7,956 nucleotides of DNA from Sulfurimonadaceae bacterium (GTDB taxonomy: Bacteria; Campylobacterota; Campylobacteria; Campylobacterales; Sulfurimonadaceae), in contig JAQUCZ010000036.1 in the NCBI GenBank assembly GCA_028685945.1, forward strand, positions 1-7,956. The letters are read 5' to 3'. The stretch's first letter is position 1, and the number at the start of each line of letters is the position of its first letter. Shown piece after piece: positions 1 to 5,968 of the stretch. A program made the translations under genes and the position numbers. The notes below the pieces were generated by a model. That model was not told where the DNA came from and searched no databases. It was given only the letters and a program-made list of their open reading frames with translations.

Positions 1-18
1 TTAATCGCTTCCGCTATT

Positions 19-86
19 AAGTCTCTCTGCTTGCTTAGTTTTCAATGATCTCAAACTCTCTAAAGGCTTCAACTCGAAGTCTCTCT
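19..86 (-). repeat. Direct repeat of a 10-base box in the leader
   Basis: AGAGAGACTT (minus strand) is present at 86-77 and again at 28-19, with 48 bases between the copies. A related AAAGAGACC lies at 108-100 by eye. The upstream copy forms part of the 77-93 hairpin. Repeated boxes of this kind could pair with the region after 16S to form the processing stem, but that partner is outside the window. Confidence 0.5.
37..50 (-). promoter_or_regulatory. boxA-like antitermination element
   Basis: The minus strand reads GATCATTGAAAACT, which resembles rRNA boxA elements such as TGCTCTTTGAAAACT-type sites in Firmicutes and the E. coli TGCTCTTTAACA core. In rRNA operons boxA binds NusB-S10 and protects the untranslated transcript from Rho. 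Its position about 65-75 bases downstream of the inferred start suits an rRNA leader. Recognition is by resemblance only. Confidence 0.45.
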
Positions 87-113
87 AAGACTTTTTAAGG
101 TCTCTTTGTTTGT

Positions 114-150
114 GGACGGGAATTATAAGAGAATACTTCTTAAACAACAC
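114..150 (-). promoter_or_regulatory. Strong sigma-70 promoter of the stable-RNA operon
   Basis: On the minus strand a perfect -10 hexamer TATAAT lies at 127-122. It is followed by the GC-rich discriminator TCCCGTCC, placing the start near 115-113. The -35 is less clear: TTGTTT at 147-142 leaves only a 14-base spacer, whereas the 17-base spacing falls on GTGTTG (150-145). Weak -35 boxes are usual for sigma-70 promoters in Campylobacterota. GC-rich discriminators are characteristic of rRNA and tRNA promoters under growth-rate (ppGpp) control. The A/T tracts at about 152-180 could act as an UP element and include the mnmA stop codon. Confidence 0.6.
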
Positions 151-169
151 TTAAACGAAAAAGAAAATT

Positions 170-1240
170 TCACTTTTTTCTAAAATTCCACTTTTCTTCC
201 TCTTTTGTTCCTATATCTATAATCCATCCGCCCCCTAAAAGCTTCATTCCGTCGTAGAAAACGGCTGCCTGCCCTTTGGCAACTCCGTAAACATTTTCTT
301 TTAAACGTATATAAGCTTTTTCATCTTCTATTTTTACATGGCATGCTACAGCCTTGGTTCTATAGCGTAGTTTCACCGTCGTATCAAACTCTTTTTCATT
401 GCTAAACATATTTAGATTATCAATCACGACATAGTTACATGCCAACTCCTCTTTTTTTCCGACGGTAATTCTATTATGCAGCGGATCTATATCTAATACA
501 TAGTGAGGGTCGTGTGCACCTTTAACACTAAAGCCTTTACGTTTTCCTATCGTGTAGTGCATATACCCTTTATGTTCTCCGACGACTCTCCCCTTTGTGT
601 CCAAGACCTCTCCCGCTTGATCCACCTCTACATACTCTTTTAATATGTCGGTATACGTCGTTTCGACAAAGCATATTTCACTCGATTCACTTTGTAGTGC
701 AAAAGACTCCAAACCTTTTATAGTAGAAGCAAGCTCTTTAATGTCTGATTTTTTTCTTACCCCTAAAGGAAAGATAAGGCGCGGCAAAATTGTTTTATCT
801 ACATAAAAAAGAAAATAGCTTTGATCTTTCGTATCATCCTCTGCCGCATAAAAATACTCTCCGTCGGTCCGGATATAGTGTCCCGTAGCAATATAGTCCG
901 CACCGATGCTATCTGCAAATTTAACCATTTCGCCGAATTTGAGATTTCTGTTGCACAGTGCACAAGGGTTTGGCGTGCAGCCTGCTTTGTAGGTTTCTAT
1001 AAAAGGTTGGAAAACTTTTTCGTTGAAAATATCTTGCAGGTCTAAAAGGTGGAGTTTGATACCGACAAAGTCGGCAGCTTTTTGCGCTCTGGCAAAGTGG
1101 ATCTCATGGTAACCCGGCTTGGCATGGAGTTTCATATAAACCCCTTCCACGTCGTACCCTTCTTGTTGTAATAAGAGAGCGGTAACGGTCGAATCGACGC
1201 CGCCGCTCATCCCTACCAATACTTTTTTGTTTTTTTGCAT
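170..1240 (-). CDS. mnmA: tRNA-specific 2-thiouridylase MnmA
   Basis: MnmA activates uridine 34 of tRNA-Lys, -Glu and -Gln with ATP and inserts sulfur to give 2-thiouridine in the cytoplasm. The 356-residue product is full length for the family. The N-terminal PP-loop SGGVDS (12-17) binds ATP. NPCALCN (91-97) carries the probable catalytic Cys96, with an extra Cys93, and SSEIC (186-190) carries the second catalytic cysteine, Cys190. TGHY (119-122), DQSYFL (139-144) and GKRKG (232-236) are further family signatures. The ATG has an AAGG Shine-Dalgarno box (1250-1247) seven bases upstream. The gene follows the LOG gene after a 72-base gap containing an inverted repeat, and only about 20 bases separate its TGA from the inferred rRNA promoter. 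I see no GC-rich terminator after it. I recall that mnmA also lies near the fliY-fliM-fliA cluster in C. jejuni. Confidence 0.97.
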   Translation of the reverse strand: MQKNKKVLVGMSGGVDSTVTALLLQQEGYDVEGVYMKLHAKPGYHEIHFARAQKAADFVGIKLHLLDLQDIFNEKVFQPFIETYKAGCTPNPCALCNRNLKFGEMVKFADSIGADYIATGHYIRTDGEYFYAAEDDTKDQSYFLFYVDKTILPRLIFPLGVRKKSDIKELASTIKGLESFALQSESSEICFVETTYTDILKEYVEVDQAGEVLDTKGRVVGEHKGYMHYTIGKRKGFSVKGAHDPHYVLDIDPLHNRITVGKKEELACNYVVIDNLNMFSNEKEFDTTVKLRYRTKAVACHVKIEDEKAYIRLKENVYGVAKGQAAVFYDGMKLLGGGWIIDIGTKEEEKWNFRKK

Positions 1241-1252
1241 AGTAAACCTTCA

Positions 1253-1288
1253 TTTAAAAGAAAGAAATATATCGCACTTTCTTTTAAA
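1253..1288 (-). repeat. 12-bp perfect inverted repeat in the LOG-mnmA gap
   Basis: TTTAAAAGAAAG (1253-1264) and its exact reverse complement (1277-1288) flank a 12-base centre. The RNA hairpin would have only two G/C pairs per arm and no U-run after it, so it is a poor intrinsic terminator. It ends two bases before the mnmA Shine-Dalgarno box. A possible -10 (TATATT, 1271-1266) lies in the loop. It could be an operator-like dyad, a weak terminator or a leader hairpin affecting mnmA translation. Confidence 0.5.
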
Positions 1289-1307
1289 ATCGGTTCAATA
1301 ATCGGTT
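1288..1307 (-). repeat. 8-bp direct repeat AACCGATT, 12-base period
   Basis: On the minus strand AACCGATT occurs at 1307-1300 and 1295-1288, separated by ATTG, just after the LOG stop codon. The spacing is near one helical turn, and the copies sit about where a -35 or activator region would be for the tentative -10 at 1271-1266. A third CGAT word (CGATAT) is at 1274-1269. Whether these are protein-binding sites or sigma-28-like -10 words (CGATWT in related species) is unknown. Confidence 0.35.
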
Positions 1308-1312
1308 TTAGC

Positions 1313-2074
1313 CTACCGCTCGATGTTTTTCTCTTTGGAAAAATCTAAAAGAGACTTGTAGTATTGCGTATCGTCAAGTCCGACATGTTTGAGCGCGTCT
1401 ATTTGATTCAATAAAGAAACTTCGATCTCATTCACGACCGCTTCTAGGTCATCCGTCATCTTAATCATCTCGAGATCCTCTTTGTCAATCATCCCGTTAA
1501 CGACCAATTTTGTGTCTATAAATTCCAAAAGCGGCTTATAAAAATCTTCCCCGACGATAAAAATCTTCACGCCCGTCACCTTTCTCGTTTGCACGAGGGT
1601 GAGCGCTTCAAACAGCTCATCAAGCGTTCCGTAACCCCCCGGAAAAATCACATATGCCATAGAGTATTTCACAAGCATCACTTTGCGCGAGAAAAAATAG
1701 TCAAAACGCAACTCTTTTGTCGTGTATTTATTGGCTATTTGCTCAAACGGTAAATCGATATTCAGTCCTATCGACTCGACCTCTTCATGCTCTTTTGCAC
1801 CGCGGTTCGCCGCTTCCATAATCCCCGGACCGCCGCCCGTCATAATGTTAAAACCGCGCTCACCCAGCATTGAGGCAAGCTGCTGTGCTTTTTGGTAATA
1901 GTAATTATCTTCTTTGAGTCTTGCACTTCCGAAAATCGTAACCGTCGGTCCGAGTTCCCCCAAATCGTCAAACCCTTTGACAAAATCCGCCAAAATTCTA
2001 AAAACACTCCAAACGTCTGTTGATTTTATCTCACGTACATATTTTTTTGTTAATTCGTTCTTTTTTCTTTTCAA
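1313..2074 (-). CDS. LOG-family (TIGR00730-type) Rossmann-fold nucleotide phosphoribohydrolase
   Basis: The 253-residue protein has the LOG/'lysine decarboxylase-like' signatures. These are FGSAR (48-52), TGGGPGIMEAAN (79-90, phosphate binding) and PGGYGTLDE (145-153, the catalytic PGGxGTxxE motif). Characterised LOG enzymes cleave ribose 5-phosphate from cytokinin nucleotides or other nucleoside monophosphates; many bacterial members are annotated wrongly as lysine decarboxylases. The substrate here cannot be read from sequence. The roughly 43 residues before the core are longer than in plant LOGs and match the longer bacterial subgroup. The start is TTG: it lies one base after the fliY TAA, has AAAGGG five bases upstream, and the first in-frame Met is beyond the nucleotide-binding motif region (residue 69). 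Coupling to fliY is therefore likely. No flagellar role is known to me; this may be operon hitch-hiking. Confidence 0.9.
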   Translation of the reverse strand: MKRKKNELTKKYVREIKSTDVWSVFRILADFVKGFDDLGELGPTVTIFGSARLKEDNYYYQKAQQLASMLGERGFNIMTGGGPGIMEAANRGAKEHEEVESIGLNIDLPFEQIANKYTTKELRFDYFFSRKVMLVKYSMAYVIFPGGYGTLDELFEALTLVQTRKVTGVKIFIVGEDFYKPLLEFIDTKLVVNGMIDKEDLEMIKMTDDLEAVVNEIEVSLLNQIDALKHVGLDDTQYYKSLLDFSKEKNIER

Positions 2075-2085
2075 GTTATCCCTTT
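2075..2085 (-). promoter_or_regulatory. Shine-Dalgarno site that fixes the TTG start of the LOG gene
   Basis: The minus strand carries AAAGGG (2085-2080) inside the last codons of fliY, five bases before TTG (2074-2072). The fliY stop TAA (2078-2076) lies between. The site supports the TTG start, since no ATG or GTG alternative exists nearby. Confidence 0.7.
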
Positions 2086-2939
2086 AACTGCGTCAATCTC
2101 TCTTTTTTCGTTCCGATGGTGGTAATCTGTACACCGAAGTTTCCATCGACTATCACCACCTCCCCTTGTGCTATCACATGGTTGTCCACCAAAATATCAA
2201 GAGGATCGTTGGCAAGTTGATTAAGCTCGATCACCGAACCTATATCCATATTCAAAACATCTTTAAGGAGCATTTTTTTCTGCCCTATTCTCACTCGTAC
2301 GGGGAGTTTTACATCCATAATTAAAGAGATATTTTGCATCTCCTCGGCGGATAGGTGTGCATTTTTAGAGATCAGATCGCTTGTCGCACCGTTTGTTTGT
2401 TTTGACTCCATCGGTTTTTCCTCTTTCGCCCCGTATAAAGTGTTATAAAGACTTTCATCGATTATTAGCATCAGCAGTGACTCAATCGCATTGAGCCCGA
2501 ACTGATACACGTACATTTTATAAAATTTTTCCAAGCTGATTTCGGGCTCGTCTTGCTTGAGCTTAATGTTCTCTATCTTAAAAGAAAGAGAGGGCATCTC
2601 TTTTTGCGCCGAAAGGGTATTGGAGATTGCACCCAAAATATTCGATACGATCTCTTTTGTCGCATCCAAATCATCATCGGTGACCTCTTCTCTCTCGCTT
2701 GCTTCCTCCCCCATCATCATATCCGAAAGAGCGGCAGCCAAATTCGGCGGTACGGCAACCATGGCATGTGCATTCACCGCCCCCGAAACGCTGACTTCCA
2801 AAAGGACGATAGGAGGGATGATATTTGAAATAATACTGAGATTTTGTTCCTCTTTGAGAGAAAGCGTCGGTGCTTCTCCGACGAGTGCCTCTATGGTACC
2901 GACCGTCTCATCTTCAAACAGTTTAATAAAATCGCTCAT
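2076..2939 (-). CDS. fliY: Flagellar motor switch protein FliY (CheC-like plus SpoA domain)
   Basis: FliY is a cytoplasmic C-ring component that Campylobacterota carry in addition to FliM and FliN. Residues 1 to about 170 form a CheC/FliM-middle-like region (with NILGAISNTLS at 100-110). A polar linker spans about 170-200, and a C-terminal SpoA/FliN-type domain about 204-276 (MDVKLPVRVRIGQ, DPLDILVD, GNFGVQIT). The CheC phosphatase signature of S/D-x3-E-x2-N is not intact: D92 and E96 are present, but the Asn is at 100 instead of 99. CheY-P phosphatase activity is thus doubtful, although a one-residue alignment shift is possible. Start ATG has GAGG eight bases upstream, within the end of fliM, and is three bases after the fliM stop. 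The 287-residue length is normal for the group. Confidence 0.93.
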   Translation of the reverse strand: MSDFIKLFEDETVGTIEALVGEAPTLSLKEEQNLSIISNIIPPIVLLEVSVSGAVNAHAMVAVPPNLAAALSDMMMGEEASEREEVTDDDLDATKEIVSNILGAISNTLSAQKEMPSLSFKIENIKLKQDEPEISLEKFYKMYVYQFGLNAIESLLMLIIDESLYNTLYGAKEEKPMESKQTNGATSDLISKNAHLSAEEMQNISLIMDVKLPVRVRIGQKKMLLKDVLNMDIGSVIELNQLANDPLDILVDNHVIAQGEVVIVDGNFGVQITTIGTKKERLTQLKG

Positions 2940-2942
2940 CTT

Positions 2943-4055
2943 TTAATCCTCAAATTCATCTTCCGTGTCATCCACGTTCTCTTCCTCTTGCGAAATAATA
3001 TCTTTTACACCCGATATTTTTTCGTGACGCAGTTTTTCAAAGTTTTCCAATGCGCGTTTAACGGCATCTTTTTCGGTATCGACGATCTCGGTAATTTGGA
3101 TCGATTTTCTAAACCTTCTTAGTCCGATCTCCCCTTTAAAACGCTCTTTACCGTCGATATATACCGTTACTATATCGTCTGCGGCAGAGGAGAGGCGAAT
3201 GACGTCGTCCTCTTTTAGTTCCAAAACATCTCTTAGGGTCAGTTCGGAGGTTCCCAAATTCGCTTCCACGTTTACTTTTGCGCCCCCCAAGAGCACTTGA
3301 AGTTCTGTATTTCTACTTTTTTTCGAACTTGTTTCGTTGAGCATCAAATCTCTTGAAGCCAACTTTGGAAGTACGGGTTCGAGCGAAATAACGGGGTAAC
3401 AGATATTCATCATCCCCGAACTGTGCCCGATAATAATCTCCATAACGACCATGACGACGATTTCGTTTTGTGCAACGATCTGTACGACGTTGGGGCTTGA
3501 CTCTTTCGATTCGACACTGGGATAAACATCCATAACCGGTCCCCACGCCTCTTTGAGCGTACTCATCATAACCCGCAAAATGGTTTCAAAAAGGGAAAGT
3601 TCTATATCGGAAAACTCCCTGTTCGCATCAAAAGGTTCCCCTTTTCCCCCAAGAAGCCGATCGAGCATCGGGAACGCTATCGAAGGGTTGATCTCGATAA
3701 CCCCGCTCCCCTCCAATGGCTTCATCGAAAAAACGTTAAACGACGTCGGGTTGGGAAGCGACATCAAAAATTCCCCGTAGGTCATCTGATCGACCGAATG
3801 CAGCTGTATCTCGACGATAGAGCGCATAATCGAAGATATCTGCGACGCGAGTGAACGCGCCATCTTATCGTGTACGCCGCGAAATGCGCGCAACTGTTCT
3901 TTAGAAACCCTATTGGGTCGTTTAAAATCGTAAAGGGTTACCTGTCTTTGAGGTAAGAGAGTGGTTTCACCGGAACTCTCAAGAACGTCGTCTCCTTCAT
4001 CTTCGACAACATCCAAGAGCGCATCTATCTCCTCTTGTGAAAGTATATCCGCCAT
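2943..4055 (-). CDS. fliM: Flagellar motor switch protein FliM
   Basis: FliM forms the middle of the flagellar C-ring, binds CheY-P and FliG, and sets rotation direction. The N-terminal LSQEEIDALL (5-14) is the CheY-P binding peptide. The middle domain (about 40-230) has GGKG at 136-139, the GGxG motif used for FliG contact. The SpoA domain lies at about 250-323 (ELQVLLGGAKVNVEANLG through GLRRFRKSIQ). The 370-residue product is longer than the E. coli protein (334), mostly through a charged C-terminal tail of about 45 residues ending in an acidic stretch. The tail contains DIISQEE (352-358), which echoes DILSQEE at 3-9. ATG is preceded by GGAG six bases upstream and lies one base after the fliA stop. 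Confidence 0.97.
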   Translation of the reverse strand: MADILSQEEIDALLDVVEDEGDDVLESSGETTLLPQRQVTLYDFKRPNRVSKEQLRAFRGVHDKMARSLASQISSIMRSIVEIQLHSVDQMTYGEFLMSLPNPTSFNVFSMKPLEGSGVIEINPSIAFPMLDRLLGGKGEPFDANREFSDIELSLFETILRVMMSTLKEAWGPVMDVYPSVESKESSPNVVQIVAQNEIVVMVVMEIIIGHSSGMMNICYPVISLEPVLPKLASRDLMLNETSSKKSRNTELQVLLGGAKVNVEANLGTSELTLRDVLELKEDDVIRLSSAADDIVTVYIDGKERFKGEIGLRRFRKSIQITEIVDTEKDAVKRALENFEKLRHEKISGVKDIISQEEENVDDTEDEFED

Positions 4056-4056
4056 T

Positions 4057-4740
4057 TTATGCTCCTATACTTTCTCGTATTTTATGCAGTACCGATTTAT
4101 GGATCTGCGAAATTCTCGACTCGGTGATATGCAACAACTCACTGATCTCCTTAAGTGTCAACTCTTCAAAATAATAAAATTGTATAATCAACTGCTCTCG
4201 CTCATCGTAGTGAGAAAGAACATCTTTAATCACCTCGATAAGCTCCTCACGCTCAATCGTCGCAAGTGCAGCCCCCTCATCGCCTACGTGCAGCTGATCC
4301 GAAAGGGGCATAACGGTATAAATTGAAGAAGCCACTCTTGCTTCGCGTATTTTTTCGACCTCTTCATGCAACATCTCGGCAAGCTCTTCATCGCTCGGTT
4401 CTTCATCGTGCAGAGTTCTGTACTCTTCTATGGCATGTTCGATCAATTTGATAAGTTTTCTGTTAGAACGGCTTACGACGTCAAGGCTTCGCAAATAATC
4501 AAGCATCGCTCCGTAAACCCTTTTTTTTGCATAACCCCAAAAAGAGTCGTTTAGCGTTTCGTTGTATCTTCGGGCGAGTTTTATAAGCTCTTCCGTTCCG
4601 ATTGCCGCTAAATCCATAAAATCAACGGAGCTAGGCAGCCTCTCTTTAAGCCGAAATGCCATCGCTTTGACAGCGGGAAGATACTGGATGGCAAGCTCAT
4701 CCTCTTGATGTTTAATATCCTCTAGGTAGCCGTTTTTCAT
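4057..4740 (-). CDS. fliA: Flagellar sigma factor sigma-28 (FliA)
   Basis: FliA directs RNA polymerase to late flagellar promoters (flagellin and others) and is held inactive by FlgM until the hook is complete. Region 2 covers about 15-95, with DLAAIGTEELIKLARRYN (43-60) and YAKKRVYGAMLDYLRSLD (70-87). Region 3 covers about 95-145. Region 4 covers about 165-225, with the helix-turn-helix LTLKEISELLHITESRIS (194-211). Where enteric FliA has DWVPRS after LRSL, this protein has DVVSRS. The 227-residue length is typical. The start ATG overlaps the stop of the upstream membrane-protein gene in ATGA, so translation is probably coupled. No private promoter is apparent, so fliA expression likely follows the flhF-flhG transcript. 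Confidence 0.96.
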   Translation of the reverse strand: MKNGYLEDIKHQEDELAIQYLPAVKAMAFRLKERLPSSVDFMDLAAIGTEELIKLARRYNETLNDSFWGYAKKRVYGAMLDYLRSLDVVSRSNRKLIKLIEHAIEEYRTLHDEEPSDEELAEMLHEEVEKIREARVASSIYTVMPLSDQLHVGDEGAALATIEREELIEVIKDVLSHYDEREQLIIQFYYFEELTLKEISELLHITESRISQIHKSVLHKIRESIGA

Positions 4741-5072
4741 GCGCTTGCCCTCGAAGCATCTTCGGAGTTCATTTTAATCGCTATATCGGTGATTTTGCTC
4801 GCCGCATCTATGATCTTTTCACGCTTATTGATCTCTTTGACAAACATATCCAACTCTTTTTCATGGATCTCTTTTGGAAAATTGTAGGTTTTTGCAGCCA
4901 TCGTACGAAAATAAAGTGCAATAATAACATGGGAAAACAGATAAAAAAACGTCGTAATAAAAAAAGTATATAAAAGCAGACCTTCGGCATCGAAAGATTT
5001 CAAGACACCGAATATTATCCCTACGAAAAAACCTTGAACAGTAAAAAAATAGACAAAGTTCTCACCTAACAT
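4737..5072 (-). CDS. Conserved-position two-helix membrane protein between flhG and fliA, function unknown
   Basis: I do not recognise a named family. The 111-residue product has two hydrophobic segments, about 4-25 and 32-55, predicted as transmembrane helices with a short loop (SFDAE). A charged, probably cytoplasmic tail of about 55 residues follows (KEIHEKELDMFVKEINKREK), with helical or coiled-coil character. It has no signal-peptide cleavage site and no catalytic motif. The ATG has AGGG eight bases upstream, 20 bases after flhG, and the stop overlaps fliA by four bases. As I recall, C. jejuni has a small putative membrane protein at the same place (Cj0062c). Position between flhG and fliA suggests a role in flagellar assembly or membrane anchoring, but this is inference only. 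Confidence 0.85.
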   Translation of the reverse strand: MLGENFVYFFTVQGFFVGIIFGVLKSFDAEGLLLYTFFITTFFYLFSHVIIALYFRTMAAKTYNFPKEIHEKELDMFVKEINKREKIIDAASKITDIAIKMNSEDASRASA

Positions 5073-5092
5073 TTTGTATACCCTGAAAAAGA

Positions 5093-5968
5093 TTAAAAGT
5101 GGTCGATCAAGCGTCTAAACAAGCCACTTAAGCCACTTTCATTTGAACCAACTAGCACGTTACGTTCCAACTTGGAGGCGATTTTATTCGCTATAGCCAC
5201 GATATCTCTGCTTGGCTGCGACGTCGGATGAGCCACGCTAAAGAGCGCTCTTTGCTTTACCGAAGAGGAAACTTTCACGTCTTCGTTGATTTTTCCCAAA
5301 AGGTGCAACTGTAGATCGTGTTTGATATTAACGTCGGCAACTTTTTTAATTTTGTTAAAAACGCCCTGCGCCTCTTTATCGTTTTTCACCTGATTCAAAA
5401 TCATTCCGATATCGTTGCGCAAAACCGCTACCGTCTTGATGGTGGCATACGCATCGGTAATGGCCGCCGGATCGGGAACCGTCACCACGATGACGTCGTC
5501 GGCGGCTTTTAAAAACATCTGAATATGCTCCCCGATCCCCGCACCCGTATCGATAATCATCACGTCGAGTTTGTCCAGAACCTGCGCTTCTTCCATAAAA
5601 CGATCAAAAAGTGCCATGTTGGAAAACTTCAGTATCTCGTCGCCGCTCTCGCCGGGAATCAGTATCAGATTTCTCGTAATAGGAATAAGTATCTCGCCTA
5701 CGGTAGCTTCCCCGCGCAGAACATGCAGAATATTTTTTTTCACTTTCACGTTGAACATCACGTCCAAATTCGCCAAACCGATATCCGCATCGAAAATACC
5801 GACGTTCAACCCGCTTTGAGCAAGCACATAGGCAAGGTTTGAGCTGATAGTGCTTTTTCCCACGCCCCCCTTACCGCTGGTGATAGCGACGAATCTTGTT
5901 TTTTTCGATCTTTTTGGGGCGGATTCCGCTACAAGTTTCTCTAATTTTTCCGCTTGATGCCCGTTCAT
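5093..5968 (-). CDS. flhG: MinD-like ATPase FlhG (YlxH), flagellar number regulator
   Basis: FlhG is a ParA/MinD-class ATPase that limits flagellar number, stimulates the FlhF GTPase and, in Campylobacterota, is linked to cell-division site choice. The deviant Walker A SGKGGVGKST spans 31-40. The switch I/A' motif is DADIGLANLD (60-69) and Walker B is IIDTGAGIG (138-146). The N-terminal helix HQAEKLEKLV (4-13) corresponds to the DQAxxLR element that activates FlhF, with His replacing Asp and no matching Arg. The last residues GLFRRLIDHF (282-291) form an amphipathic, MinD-type membrane-targeting helix. The 291-residue length is standard. ATG overlaps the flhF stop (ATGA) and has GGAG upstream. 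Confidence 0.96.
   Translation of the reverse strand: MNGHQAEKLEKLVAESAPKRSKKTRFVAITSGKGGVGKSTISSNLAYVLAQSGLNVGIFDADIGLANLDVMFNVKVKKNILHVLRGEATVGEILIPITRNLILIPGESGDEILKFSNMALFDRFMEEAQVLDKLDVMIIDTGAGIGEHIQMFLKAADDVIVVTVPDPAAITDAYATIKTVAVLRNDIGMILNQVKNDKEAQGVFNKIKKVADVNIKHDLQLHLLGKINEDVKVSSSVKQRALFSVAHPTSQPSRDIVAIANKIASKLERNVLVGSNESGLSGLFRRLIDHF

Larger units (their letters stand above)
1..113 (-). other. Leader of a stable-RNA (probably rRNA) operon, 16S gene outside the window
   Basis: This non-coding stretch would be transcribed leftward from the promoter at 114-150. Read on the minus strand it holds a 6-bp hairpin with a 5-nt loop (77-93, AAGTCT/AGACTT) and an alternative overlapping hairpin (67-79). 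A boxA-like element follows at 37-50. The last 20 bases form a stem (TTAAT/ATTAA plus GC/GC with one A-G mismatch) capped by GGAA, a GNRA tetraloop. The box AGAGAGACTT occurs twice (77-86 and 19-28). No open reading frame with a ribosome binding site is evident. Repeats, boxA and short hairpins are typical of bacterial rRNA leaders, where they serve antitermination and RNase III processing. The 16S gene itself is not in the window, so the assignment is inference; another stable RNA is possible. Confidence 0.55.

Noticed and set aside
47..60. Possible actual start of 16S rRNA (GAGAGTTTGA)
   Set aside because: The following bases read GATCATTGAAAACT, not the TCCTGGCTCAG that continues every 16S gene, so 16S does not begin here.
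157..180. Intrinsic terminator after mnmA formed by GAAAA/TTTTC tracts
   Set aside because: The stem would be almost entirely A-U, and part of it lies inside mnmA. An UP-element-like A/T tract for the adjacent promoter explains it equally well.
3313..3546. A 77-codon minus-strand frame inside fliM
   Set aside because: It overlaps fliM in another frame, is rich in Arg and Cys as shadow frames are, and has no independent support.
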